Shown: positions 1-7,072, numbered from the stretch's first letter. The stretch: 14,833 bases of DNA from an uncultured Leucobacter sp. (GCA_945952575.1 CAMFIY010000030.1:1-14833), one strand, 5' to 3'. A program made the numbers and translations. Notes: generated from the sequence alone by a model not told the origin.

Positions 1-879
1 GCCAAGATCAACGTCGCGCGCACGCGGGCCGCCGTCTGGCACCCGCACGCCGCGCGGATCCAGCCCGCCAAGCTCGCCTCCGGCCTCGCCGCGGCCTGCG
101 AGCGCGCCGGCGTCGAGATCTACGAGGGCACCCGGGTCATCGAGATCGCCCCGCACAAGCTGCACACGACGCACGGCACCGTCACCGCCGACTACGTCGT
201 GCGTGCGACCGAAGGCTTCACCGCCGGCCTCAAGGGCCTGCGCCGCCTCTGGCTGCCCATGAACTCCTCGCTGATCGCGACCGAGCCGCTCTCACCCGAG
301 GTATGGGATGAGCTGCACTGGAACCAGGGCGAGGTGCTCGGCGATTTCGCCCACGTCTACATGTACGCGCAACGCACCGCCGACGACCGGATCGCCATCG
401 GCGGCCGCGGCGTGCCCTACAAGTACGGCTCGAAGACCGATCTCGACGGCCAGACCTCCCTCGCCACCGTCGAGACGCTCAGCGAGATCCTGCACCGCTT
501 CTTCCCCGCGACGCGAGGCGCGGCCATCGATCACGTCTGGTCGGGCGTGCTCGGCGTGCCGCGCGACTGGGCGGCGACGGTCGGCCTGGACCGCGAGACC
601 GGTATCGCCTGGGGCGGCGGCTACGTCGGCACCGGCGTCACCACGACCAACCTCGCGGGCCGCACGATCGCGGACCTGATCCTCGGCCGCGAGAGCGATC
701 TGGTCACCCTGCCCTGGGTGAACCACCGGGTGCGCAAGTGGGAGCCGGAGCCGCTGCGCTGGATCGCGACCAAGGGCCTCTACACGGCCTACGGGATGGC
801 GGATCGCAGCGAGCTGGCCGGGCGGCAGAGCACCTCGCCGATCGCGCACATCGCCGACGTCATCACCGGGCGCCACTAG
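1..879 (+). CDS. FAD-dependent oxidoreductase, DAO family (5'-truncated by window edge)
   Basis: The frame is open from base 1, so the start codon and the N-terminal Rossmann GxGxxG lie outside the window; 292 residues are visible. The family (DAO fold, as in gamma-glutamylputrescine oxidoreductase PuuB, sarcosine and glycine oxidases) oxidises C-N bonds of secondary or primary amines with FAD and oxygen in the cytoplasm. Visible support: the substrate-domain stretch HPHAARIQPAKLASGL near the edge, the sheet ending GTVTADYVVRATEGFT that closes the FAD domain, and the C-terminal FAD motif GGGYVGTGVTTTNLAGRTIA followed by a PLRWIATKGLY tail common in actinobacterial PuuB-like proteins. The cupin gene starts 33 bases downstream and the amidohydrolase follows directly, so the three look like one operon. 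Substrate is not readable from sequence; a polyamine-derived amine is a guess from the Pot-type importer nearby. Confidence 0.88.
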   Translation, partial: AKINVARTRAAVWHPHAARIQPAKLASGLAAACERAGVEIYEGTRVIEIAPHKLHTTHGTVTADYVVRATEGFTAGLKGLRRLWLPMNSSLIATEPLSPEVWDELHWNQGEVLGDFAHVYMYAQRTADDRIAIGGRGVPYKYGSKTDLDGQTSLATVETLSEILHRFFPATRGAAIDHVWSGVLGVPRDWAATVGLDRETGIAWGGGYVGTGVTTTNLAGRTIADLILGRESDLVTLPWVNHRVRKWEPEPLRWIATKGLYTAYGMADRSELAGRQSTSPIAHIADVITGRH

Positions 880-912
880 TCCGGTCCGCAGCACAGAGAG
901 AAGAACCATCCC

Positions 913-1263
913 ATGGCAACACCCACCGTCGCACACCACGACACCGCCGGCGCCGACCTCGGCCCGAAGACCGACAAGCCCACCGCGACCGTTCCCGGCA
1001 CCGCCGAGTCGGCGGTCGCGATCTGGGAGGACGACCGCATCGACACCGGCCTCTGGGAATGCACTCCGGGCGCGTTCACCGCTACCCGGGTGGGCTACAC
1101 CGAGATCTGCACGATCCTCTCCGGATCGGTGACCCTCGAGGTGGCGGGCGCCGAGCCCGAGCTCTTCGTGGCCGGCGATGTGATGGTCACCCCCTCCGGC
1201 TGGGAGGGCACGTGGATCGTCCACGAGACGCTGCGCAAGCACTACACGATCATCAAGGACTGA
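913..1263 (+). CDS. Small cupin protein, DUF861/Cupin_3 type
   Basis: A 116-residue single-domain cupin. Residues about 45-115 hold the DUF861 pattern: WECTPGAFTATR, the YTEICTILSGSVTLEV strand pair, the AGDVMVTPSGWEGTW turn and the VHETLRKHYTI end. DUF861 cupins (EutQ and ureidoglycolate-lyase relatives) often sit beside amine oxidoreductase genes; their reactions are mostly unknown. The ATG at 913 is preceded by a purine-rich AGAGAGAAG at suitable distance. The first 30 residues are a polar, probably flexible leader. It sits between the DAO-type oxidase and the amidohydrolase, whose start lies 5 bases after this stop codon, so co-translation is likely. A role in handling the oxidase product or in sensing is possible; nothing in the sequence decides between them. 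Confidence 0.85.
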   Translation: MATPTVAHHDTAGADLGPKTDKPTATVPGTAESAVAIWEDDRIDTGLWECTPGAFTATRVGYTEICTILSGSVTLEVAGAEPELFVAGDVMVTPSGWEGTWIVHETLRKHYTIIKD

Positions 1264-1268
1264 TCGTC

Positions 1269-2906
1269 ATGGCATCGGCTGGCGGCGACCTCGCGCTCAT
1301 CGGCGCGCGGCTGCGCACCAACACCGCGGAGCACGCGGGTGACACGGGGCTGCTGATCCGGGACGGCCGAATCGTCGAGATCGGCGACGACGCCGCGATA
1401 CGGGACCTGGCCGCCGGGCTCGGGATCCCGGTGCGCGACGTCGCCGGCGCCACGGTGACGCCGGGCCTGTTCGACTCGCACACGCACCCCCACTGGGCGG
1501 CGCAGGTGACCGCCGGGGTCGACCTCGGCGGACTCGGCACCATCGAGGAGATCCGCGCCGCGCTCGCCGCCGAGCACGCGCGGCTGCCCGAAGGGGCCTG
1601 GCTGCGCGGCTGGAATCTCGAGTACGAGCCGTTCGAGCACGACGGCATGCGCGGCGCCCTCCTCGAGGACGTAGCGCCCGGGCGCCCGATCGCGCTCATC
1701 TGCTACGACCTGCACACCGGCCTCGCGACGGCTCCGGCGCTCGCCGCGGCCGGGATCGCGGGCGCGCGCGACTTCGACGACGCGAGCGAGATCGTGGTCG
1801 ACGCCGACGGGGTGCCGACGGGTGAGCTGCGCGAGCCGAGCGCCTACCAGCTCGTCTTCGACGCGGCGCCCGCACCCTCGCACGACGAGGATCGCGACGC
1901 GCTGCGGGACATGTTCCGACGACTGGCGGCCGCCGGCCTGACCGGCGGCGCGATCATGGACGGCAAGGATGCGACGGTCGACCTGCTCGAGGAGCTCGAG
2001 CTCCGGGGCGAGCTGGATCACCGGGTGACCGTGCACCACTGGCATGCGGTCGGCGACACGGACGCGGACGTGGCCCGCGTGATCTCGGCGAAGGATCGTG
2101 CCGGGCGCCTCTGGCAGACCGGGGCGATCAAGCTCTTCAGCGACGGGGTCATCGACACCGGCACGGCCTGGCTGCACACGCCCGACACCTGCGGCGACGG
2201 AGTCGCATCGTTCTGGCCGAGCTGGGAGCGCTACGCCGAAGTAGTGCGGGCCTACCACGACGCCGGCATGCAGATCGCGACGCACGCCGTCGGGGACTAC
2301 GCGGTGAGCCGCGTGTTGGACGTCTATGCGACGCTGCCCGCGCGCGGGGGCCTGCCGTTCCACTCGATCGAGCATCTCGAGGTGCTGGCCGATGAGGACG
2401 TGGTGCGGCTGCGCGACGTCGACGACGCACGCCCGGCCGGCGAGGGCGTGACCGCTTCGATGCAGCCGCTCCACATGCAGTGGCGGGCCGAGGATCGCAG
2501 CGACAACTGGGCCGTCAGGCTCGGCGAGGGGCGCGAGTCGACCGGGTACCGCGTGCGCAGCGTCCTCGACGCCGGCGTCCGGTTGAACCTGGGATCGGAC
2601 TGGCCGGTGGCGCAGTACGACCCGCGGATCGGCATGGCCTGGGCGCGCGGCCGGCACACGCCGGGCAACGCTGCGGCGACCGTGTTCGAGCCCGAGCAGC
2701 GGCTCACCGGCGAGGAGGCGCTGCTCGCCTACACGCTGTGGCCGGCCCAGGCTCGCGGTCACGCGGATCGTGGCGTGCTGGAGTGCGGGGCGGTGGCCGA
2801 CCTCACGGTCTGGGCCTCGGATCCCGTCGCGGCGACGCCGGACGAGCTGCCGGAGCTGCCGATCCGCCTCACCGTCGTCGACGGTCGCGTGGTCTTCGCC
2901 GGCTGA
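1269..2906 (+). CDS. Metal-dependent amidohydrolase, YtcJ type
   Basis: A 545-residue cytoplasmic hydrolase of the amidohydrolase superfamily (Amidohydro_3, YtcJ-like; characterised relatives include N-substituted formamide deformylase). Metal-site residues are all present in order: H71 and H73 in FDSHTHPHW, K288 in GAIKLFSDG (the lysine normally carboxylated), H339 in ATHAVGD, H369 in SIEHLEVL and D444 in LGSDWP. The N-terminal part (about 7-65) and the last 50 residues form the small beta domain seen in the family. The ATG at 1269 was chosen because it follows the cupin stop by 5 bases with AAGGA at 1255-1259; the frame stays open far upstream but would overlap two genes. It probably cleaves an amide, formamide or cyclic C-N bond; the substrate is unknown. 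A large hairpin follows the stop. Confidence 0.9.
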   Translation: MASAGGDLALIGARLRTNTAEHAGDTGLLIRDGRIVEIGDDAAIRDLAAGLGIPVRDVAGATVTPGLFDSHTHPHWAAQVTAGVDLGGLGTIEEIRAALAAEHARLPEGAWLRGWNLEYEPFEHDGMRGALLEDVAPGRPIALICYDLHTGLATAPALAAAGIAGARDFDDASEIVVDADGVPTGELREPSAYQLVFDAAPAPSHDEDRDALRDMFRRLAAAGLTGGAIMDGKDATVDLLEELELRGELDHRVTVHHWHAVGDTDADVARVISAKDRAGRLWQTGAIKLFSDGVIDTGTAWLHTPDTCGDGVASFWPSWERYAEVVRAYHDAGMQIATHAVGDYAVSRVLDVYATLPARGGLPFHSIEHLEVLADEDVVRLRDVDDARPAGEGVTASMQPLHMQWRAEDRSDNWAVRLGEGRESTGYRVRSVLDAGVRLNLGSDWPVAQYDPRIGMAWARGRHTPGNAAATVFEPEQRLTGEEALLAYTLWPAQARGHADRGVLECGAVADLTVWASDPVAATPDELPELPIRLTVVDGRVVFAG

Positions 2907-2929
2907 GCCCTCATCACTCGTCCTCCGCG

Positions 2930-2987
2930 CGAGGAGTCCCGACGCGCCGCATCTTCGCAAGTCGAGGCGGCGCGTCGGGACTCCTCG
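2930..2987. terminator. Long perfect inverted repeat between convergent genes, likely bidirectional terminator
   Basis: Two 21-base arms (2930-2950 and 2967-2987) are exact reverse complements, separated by a 16-base loop. Allowing one bulged G at 2988, five more pairs form between 2925-2929 and 2989-2993. It starts 23 bases after the amidohydrolase stop and ends 40 bases before the stop of the convergent amine oxidase, the usual place for a shared terminator. There is no T-tract on either side, which is common in high-GC actinobacteria. The stem is longer than most intrinsic terminators, so a dispersed palindromic repeat remains possible. Confidence 0.8.
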
Positions 2988-3048
2988 GCGCGGGGCCGCC
3001 GCAGCGCGTCGGTACTGATGCGCGGGGCTACCGCAGCGCGTCGATGAT
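2988..3048. repeat. Imperfect tandem duplication covering an amine oxidase 3' end
   Basis: The stretch 2988-3019 begins GCGCGGGGCCGCCGCAGCGC and is repeated with a few changes at 3020-3048, beginning GCGCGGGGCTACCGCAGCGC. The second copy contains the stop and last codons of the minus-strand amine oxidase; the first copy lies beyond the stop, so it looks like a duplicated gene tail that no longer codes. Confidence 0.6.
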
Positions 3049-4362
3049 CCGGCGCGACTCCCTGAGTCCGCTCTCGATCGCCCCGTCGATGAAGCCGCCC
3101 CAGAGGTTCGCGTTGTCGGTCGTCGCGAAGTGCAGCGCGCCCTGCGGCTGCTGCAGTTCGAGCAGATCCCGGGTCAGCTGACCGGGCCGGTGCGTCATCC
3201 AGGTGTTCCGCGAGAGCGGATCCGCCATCCAGTCGTGTATGGTCGCGTCGATGATGTCGATGCCGGGCCGGAACGCGTCCACGGCGGCCTGCATCCCGGC
3301 GAGGTCCTCGATGTCGATGCGGGCGCGGTCCGGACCGAAGGCGACGAGGATCGTGAAGTCCCCGTCCGCGTCCGATCCGGTGAACTCGGCCTTGAGCACG
3401 GAGAGCGCGTCGTCCTGGGTGGCGTAGGCGAAGAAGCGACGCACGTGCCCGCGGGCCTTGAGCCAGACCTTGGTGCCCTGCGATGCCACCGTCTCTGCGA
3501 GCTGTCGCCGCCAGGCATCGGGCAGGGGCGGGTCGAAACGGATCCCTCCGCTCGCGTTCACGGGCAGCGTGCTGACGACTCTGCGGGCGCGGATCCGCGA
3601 GCCGTCCGCGGTCTCGACGATCGCGCCGCCGTCGGCGCCCTCGCCGCCGGTCTGCGTCACCGCGACGACGTGCGCGCCCAGGCGGATCTCGCCGCGCACG
3701 TCGGCGGCGATGCCCTCCGCGAAGCCGCGCATCCCGCCCACGACGCGGTAGGTCGCCGAGGCCTCGTGCATGAGCTGCCAGTGCCCGCCGGTGGCGGCCA
3801 CCCAGCGCAGCGCGCTCGAGAGCCCCACCTGGTCGAGCGGCGCGTTCACGTGCCCGACCCAGACCGATTCGTTCGCGGCGCGGGCCTCGGGGTCCAGGCC
3901 GAGCGCGTCGAAGCGATCCTGGATGCTCATCCGGTCGAGCGCCCGGATCCTGCCGACCGTCGGCTCGACGCCGCGCGGCATGGCCTCGCGCACGTCGTCG
4001 ACGAGTCGCTGCTGGCCGTCGTCGATCAGCGCCATGAACTCCTGGATCGAGCCGCTGCGCGCGCCGCCGTCCGCACCGCGCCAGAACGCCTCCTCGGCGG
4101 CCGGACTGCGCTCGATCCCGCGCCCGTAGCGGGTCATCTCGGCCCAGACGTGCGGCTGCACCCAGTGCACCCAGTTGGCGCCCATCTCGAGATCCCGGCC
4201 GAAGCGGTGGTCGGTCCAGGTGCGGCCGCCGATGCGATCCCGCGCCTCGAGCAGCAGCACGCTCGCCCCTGCGGCGCCGAGCTCCCGCGCGGCGACGAGT
4301 CCCGCGAAGCCCGCGCCGATGACGACGACATCGACTTCTTCGAACGGAAGCCCGCCGCTCAT
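3028..4362 (-). CDS. Flavin-containing amine oxidase (second gene of pair)
   Basis: A 444-residue protein of the flavin amine oxidase (monoamine/polyamine oxidase) family. Residues 11-21 are the dinucleotide-binding strand-turn VVVIGAGFAGL, followed by LEARDRIGGRTWT at 38-50, the adenine-ribose and GG motifs. QGTKVWLKARG holds a lysine at the place of the conserved flavin-proximal lysine of MAO enzymes. The C-terminal FAD region reads FATTDNANLWGGFIDGAIES, matching the family's FAGTE...W.GYMDGAVESG with the first part altered. No signal peptide or membrane segment is visible, so a soluble cytoplasmic enzyme is likely. The ATG at 4362-4360 overlaps the upstream stop as ATGA, which indicates translational coupling; a longer frame upstream has no homologous content. 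Oxidation of a primary amine to imine/aldehyde, ammonia and H2O2 is expected; substrate unknown. Confidence 0.9.
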   Translation of the reverse strand: MSGGLPFEEVDVVVIGAGFAGLVAARELGAAGASVLLLEARDRIGGRTWTDHRFGRDLEMGANWVHWVQPHVWAEMTRYGRGIERSPAAEEAFWRGADGGARSGSIQEFMALIDDGQQRLVDDVREAMPRGVEPTVGRIRALDRMSIQDRFDALGLDPEARAANESVWVGHVNAPLDQVGLSSALRWVAATGGHWQLMHEASATYRVVGGMRGFAEGIAADVRGEIRLGAHVVAVTQTGGEGADGGAIVETADGSRIRARRVVSTLPVNASGGIRFDPPLPDAWRRQLAETVASQGTKVWLKARGHVRRFFAYATQDDALSVLKAEFTGSDADGDFTILVAFGPDRARIDIEDLAGMQAAVDAFRPGIDIIDATIHDWMADPLSRNTWMTHRPGQLTRDLLELQQPQGALHFATTDNANLWGGFIDGAIESGLRESRRIIDALR

Positions 4363-5597
4363 GCCGCCAGCACCGGCCGGAGCGCCGCGACGGCGCGGTA
4401 GCCCGAGGCGACCGCGCCGGCCAGCGACTGCGCGAGACCCGTGTGCTCGCCGGCGATCGCGACCCGGCCGGCGGCGACGTCGAAGACGCCCATGTCGTCG
4501 GGGCTCCAGTCCAAGCCCGCCGCGGTGTAGGACCCGCCCGTCCACGGCTCGTCGGCGTTCCAGACGCTCAGCAGCACGTCGCCCGAGATCTCGAGCTGCG
4601 GTCGCAGCTCTCGCAGCGCCCGCGTCCAGGCCTCGGGCCCGCCTGTGACGTCGAGCGCGTCGAGCGCGAGCCCGCCCGCGAAGCATGAGAGCGCCGGGAT
4701 CCGGTGCTCGCCGTCGACCGAGAGGGAGTTCCACGACCACCAGGTGTGATCCGGGCTCTGCAGGGCGATGTCGTCGTCCGCCCGGCGGAACGGCACGCCG
4801 AGCTTTGCGGCCTGACCCATGATCCGGTGGTCGAGCGCGCGCTGCTGCGGTTCCGGCAGGGCGAAGCCGAGCTCCAGGCGGCGCAGGATCGGCAGCGGCA
4901 CCGTCAGCACCGCGGCGTCGGCGTCGATCCGGGTGCCGTCGACCAGCTCGATCTGCACGCCCGAGTCCGACTGGTCCAGCCTCGCGATCGGGTGCTCCAG
5001 GCGGATCCGATCGCCCAACCGCCGCGCGATCTCGAGCGTCAGCCGCTGGTTGCCGCCCACGAGGTGCCCGCCGTCCTCGATGTAGCCGCCGTCGGCAGAC
5101 GACTCGTGCAGCAGCACCGATTCCGCGCTCACGAGCGTCGGATCGCTCGCGGCGGAGGTGGTCGTCCGGCGATAGACGGGGTCGAGCCGGTAGTCCGCGC
5201 CGAGCGCCTCGGCGAAGGCGGTCTCGAGCGAGACGCGCGTCGCGCCGTCCGCGATCATCCGCGCGAGCGTCTCGGTGACGCGCCTGCCGGTCGAGCCGAG
5301 CTCCTCGAAGGAGATGATGCGGCCGTTCACCGAGCGACGCGCGTAGCGGATGCCGTGCGAGAGGATCGGCACGCCCATCTCCGCGGCGAGCATGCGGATC
5401 GCGTGCTCGCCCGGGAAGATGTACTCCCCGCCGCGCTCGGTGGTCTCCCCGTTGTCGAGCTGCGCCGACCAGCTGCGGCCTCCCACCCGATCCCGGGCCT
5501 CGAGCACGGTCACCCGGTGCCCGGCCTTGTGCAACTCCCAGGCTGCGGTGAGGCCGGAGAGACCGGCTCCGATAACGACGATGTCAGCGTGTTCCAT
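4359..5597 (-). CDS. Flavin-containing amine oxidase (first gene of pair)
   Basis: A 412-residue flavin amine oxidase. VVIGAGLSGL at 7-16 is the FAD Rossmann turn, VLEARDRVGGRSW at 31-43 the GG doublet, AAKLGVPFRR carries the flavin-proximal lysine, and VAIAGEHTGLAQSLAGAVAS near 380-399 is the C-terminal FAD motif. A WTGGSYT element before it resembles the region lining the substrate cage in MAO-type enzymes. Identity with its downstream neighbour is limited to these motifs, so the two are old paralogs or separate acquisitions and probably act on different substrates or successive steps. The ATG at 5597 places the Rossmann strand at residue 5, as is typical; no Shine-Dalgarno is visible before it, so it may be leaderless. 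A TTG at 5648 would add 17 residues but lies inside the inverted operator. Confidence 0.9.
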   Translation of the reverse strand: MEHADIVVIGAGLSGLTAAWELHKAGHRVTVLEARDRVGGRSWSAQLDNGETTERGGEYIFPGEHAIRMLAAEMGVPILSHGIRYARRSVNGRIISFEELGSTGRRVTETLARMIADGATRVSLETAFAEALGADYRLDPVYRRTTTSAASDPTLVSAESVLLHESSADGGYIEDGGHLVGGNQRLTLEIARRLGDRIRLEHPIARLDQSDSGVQIELVDGTRIDADAAVLTVPLPILRRLELGFALPEPQQRALDHRIMGQAAKLGVPFRRADDDIALQSPDHTWWSWNSLSVDGEHRIPALSCFAGGLALDALDVTGGPEAWTRALRELRPQLEISGDVLLSVWNADEPWTGGSYTAAGLDWSPDDMGVFDVAAGRVAIAGEHTGLAQSLAGAVASGYRAVAALRPVLAA

Positions 5598-5623
5598 GAG
5601 GATCAGGCTACGCCCGCGACTAC

Positions 5624-5662
5624 GGATTTCCGCAAAATGGCGCCGCAATACCGCGGAAATCC
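5624..5662. promoter_or_regulatory. Perfect inverted repeat GGATTTCCGC-N19-GCGGAAATCC, candidate operator
   Basis: The 10-base arms at 5624-5633 and 5653-5662 are exact reverse complements. The site lies in the 170-base divergent region between the amine oxidase pair and the bicupin gene, 27 bases upstream of the amine oxidase ATG. Related half-sites occur in three other promoter regions of this window. The inverted half-sites spaced by about three to four helical turns fit Lrp/AsnC-type or other multimeric regulators. Confidence 0.6.
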
Positions 5663-5675
5663 TCAGCCGATCGCG

Positions 5676-5705
5676 TTGATCGGCGCGTATCGCGGGAAAT
5701 ACCGT
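5676..5705 (+). promoter_or_regulatory. Possible promoter for the bicupin gene, overlapping a third half-site
   Basis: TTGATC (5676-5681) and TACCGT (5700-5705) are spaced by 18 bases and resemble a weak sigma-70-like -35/-10 pair. The segment GCGGGAAATAC at 5692-5702 is a variant of the GCGGAAATCC half-site and would overlap the -10 element, so a bound regulator could block the polymerase. This is a pattern call only. Confidence 0.3.
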
Positions 5706-5767
5706 GACCAGAGTGGCCGGTGATCACCGGATCCGCCGCCCAGAAACTCATGTTGAGGAGCCGACCG

Positions 5768-6484
5768 ATGACGTACTTCCCCGATTTCTTCCGCAACCTG
5801 CCCGTGCTGGCCGACTTCGATCCCGAGCCGCCCGTGCCGGCGATGTCGGATCGCGTCCTCGTCATCTTCACCGAGGAGCCGGAGGACTACTCCGCACCCG
5901 AGCACGTCAACAGCAACGAGTGGGGCTACGTCATCAAGGGGAGGACCTCGATCACGATCGGCGGCGAGACCGTCGACTACCCCGCGGGCAACGCCTTCTT
6001 CATCCCCGAGGGCGTGCCGCACGCCATGTCGCACGCTGCGGGCACCGTGGGGTTCACCATCTTCGAGGATCCGGATCGCTTCGCCCTCAAGCGCACGGCG
6101 CCCCGGGCCGAGGTCATCCCGCAGCGCGAGGGGCGCAAGCGCACCCGTGAGGTGCCGGTCTTCCCCGAGTTCCTCGACAAGCTCGCGCGCTTCGAATTCC
6201 CGGAAGAGGACGGCTGGGCGCGGTCGCTGAGCGACGGCGGGCAGATGCTGCTCTTCACCGAGCCGAACGGGGGCAGCTCCGACGACCTCTCCGAGGGCGC
6301 CGAGTGGGGCCTGATCCTCGAGGGACAGTGCGACATCACCGTCGACGGCGTGACGACCTCGTACCGCGCGGGCGAGTCGTACCTCATCCCCGGCGGCGTG
6401 CCGAACCACAAGGTGAACCACGCCGGACTCATCGCGATCGACGTCTTCGAGAAGCCGGATCAGTTCACCGATCTCGTCGACTGA
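5768..6484 (+). CDS. Two-domain cupin (bicupin) protein
   Basis: A 238-residue soluble protein made of two cupin barrels that resemble each other: residues 51-105 (EWGYVIKG, GGETVDYPAGNAFFIP, EGVPHAMSH, FEDPDRF) and 179-233 (EWGLILEG, DGVTTSYRAGESYLIP, GGVPNHKVNH, FEKPDQF). The internal duplication is clear. The usual cupin metal ligands (HxH plus E and a later H) are not complete: domain 1 offers H46, E51 and H85, domain 2 only E179 and H214. It is therefore uncertain whether it binds metal. Bicupins include ureidoglycine aminohydrolase, gentisate dioxygenases and pirins, but I do not see the ligand set of any of them. The ATG at 5768 has GAGGAG 7 bases upstream. It is a single-gene unit divergent from the amine oxidases and shares their operator region; it is followed by a hairpin. 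Confidence 0.85.
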   Translation: MTYFPDFFRNLPVLADFDPEPPVPAMSDRVLVIFTEEPEDYSAPEHVNSNEWGYVIKGRTSITIGGETVDYPAGNAFFIPEGVPHAMSHAAGTVGFTIFEDPDRFALKRTAPRAEVIPQREGRKRTREVPVFPEFLDKLARFEFPEEDGWARSLSDGGQMLLFTEPNGGSSDDLSEGAEWGLILEGQCDITVDGVTTSYRAGESYLIPGGVPNHKVNHAGLIAIDVFEKPDQFTDLVD

Positions 6485-6507
6485 CCCGCGATCGAGCGGC
6501 CCGTTCC

Positions 6508-6535
6508 CGCCCGCCCGGTTCGCGCCGGGCGGGCG
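6508..6535. terminator. GC-rich hairpin between convergent genes
   Basis: An exact 11-bp stem (6508-6518 with 6525-6535) encloses a 6-base loop, TTCGCG. It sits in the 59-base gap between the convergent stops of the bicupin and the first HIUase-like gene and can serve both. There is no clear T-tract. Confidence 0.75.
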
Positions 6536-6543
6536 CCGCGCGT

Positions 6544-6894
6544 TCAGTCCCCGCGGTACGTCGTGTACCCGTAGGGGCCGAGTAGGACGACGAGGTCGTA
6601 GTCGCCGTCGTCGGCCGGCGCCTCGAACGCGATCGTGAACCGCGGGAAGAGCGGGGGCCGCTCGAGGCCGCTCCAGTACTCGCGGGCGTCGTAGACGAAG
6701 CGGAGCGAGCCGGAGGGGGCGCCCGCTCCCGAGAGGTCGCCGGATCCGCCGTCGGTGCCCGTCACCCCCGATCCGAGCACCTCCCAGCTCCCGTCCGGCC
6801 GCTCGGCCTCCAGGCGGACCGGGATCCCGGCCGCCAGCCCGCCGCGCAGGCTGTCGAGGACGTAGGTGTCGATCACGCGGGTGCTGCGGTCCAC
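6544..6894 (-). CDS. HIUase-like transthyretin-fold protein lacking catalytic His/Arg
   Basis: A 116-residue protein of the 5-hydroxyisourate hydrolase/transthyretin family (normal length about 110-120). Family landmarks are the N-terminal strand VIDTYVLDSLRGGLAAGIPV, the central FPRFTIAFEA strand and the C-terminal PYGYTTYRGD, close to the diagnostic SPYGYSTYRGS end. The HIUase catalytic positions are replaced: the His of THVLD is Y11, the Arg of the DGR turn is absent (GTDGGSG at about 46-52), and the His of YHVPLL is D100. Hydrolysis by the known mechanism is thus unlikely for this protein alone. The GTG start is set by GAGGAGG on the minus strand, 6 bases upstream. It is transcribed divergently from a paralog that keeps exactly those residues but has lost the YRGS tail. 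Confidence 0.85.
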   Translation of the reverse strand: MDRSTRVIDTYVLDSLRGGLAAGIPVRLEAERPDGSWEVLGSGVTGTDGGSGDLSGAGAPSGSLRFVYDAREYWSGLERPPLFPRFTIAFEAPADDGDYDLVVLLGPYGYTTYRGD

Positions 6895-6900
6895 AGCGGG

Positions 6901-6907
6901 CCTCCTC
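6901..6907 (-). promoter_or_regulatory. Strong ribosome binding site fixing a GTG start
   Basis: CCTCCTC on the plus strand reads GAGGAGG on the minus strand and lies 6 bases before GTG at 6894-6892. It is the strongest Shine-Dalgarno in the area and supports GTG as the start of the first HIUase-like gene; an internal GTG six codons later has no such site. Confidence 0.75.
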
Positions 6908-6977
6908 TTCGTCGCGGCCGTTCTCGGCCCATGCTTCGACGGTGCCCGAGTCGCCTCATCATCTCACGGCGAATGAC

Positions 6978-7021
6978 TGCGGATTTCGCGGAAGTGGATC
7001 GTGATCCGAACGTATTCCGCA
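6978..7021. promoter_or_regulatory. Candidate operator, inverted half-sites between the HIUase-like genes
   Basis: TGCGGATTTCGCGGAA (6978-6993) contains two overlapping half-sites in opposite orientation (GGATTTCGC and GCGGAA), and ATTCCGCA (7014-7021) is a further reversed half-site. They lie in the 178-base divergent region between the two transthyretin-fold genes. A TACTCT hexamer at 7035-7040 could be a -10 element for the plus-strand gene, but no good -35 is visible. Confidence 0.5.
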
Positions 7022-7057
7022 CGGCGCAACCGTGTACTCTGCTCCAACCGACTCACA

Positions 7058-7063
7058 GAAGGG
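7058..7063 (+). promoter_or_regulatory. Ribosome binding site choosing the ATG at 7073
   Basis: GAAGGG lies 9 bases before the ATG at 7073 and directly abuts an in-frame ATG at 7064, so the downstream ATG is the usable start. Confidence 0.6.
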
Positions 7064-7072
7064 ATGCATCGC

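Noticed and set aside
738..1268. N-terminal extension of the amidohydrolase
   Set aside because: It would overlap the oxidase and the cupin and has no amidohydrolase-like content; ATG 1269 follows the cupin stop directly.
1242..2960. A 572-codon open frame antisense to the amidohydrolase
   Set aside because: High GC gives long shadow frames; the plus-strand protein has a complete metal site, while the antisense product is Arg/Val/Asp-rich with no family motif.
4363..4740. N-terminal extension of the second amine oxidase
   Set aside because: It would overlap the first oxidase by 382 bases and adds Arg/Ala-rich shadow sequence; the ATGA-coupled ATG puts the Rossmann strand at the normal place.
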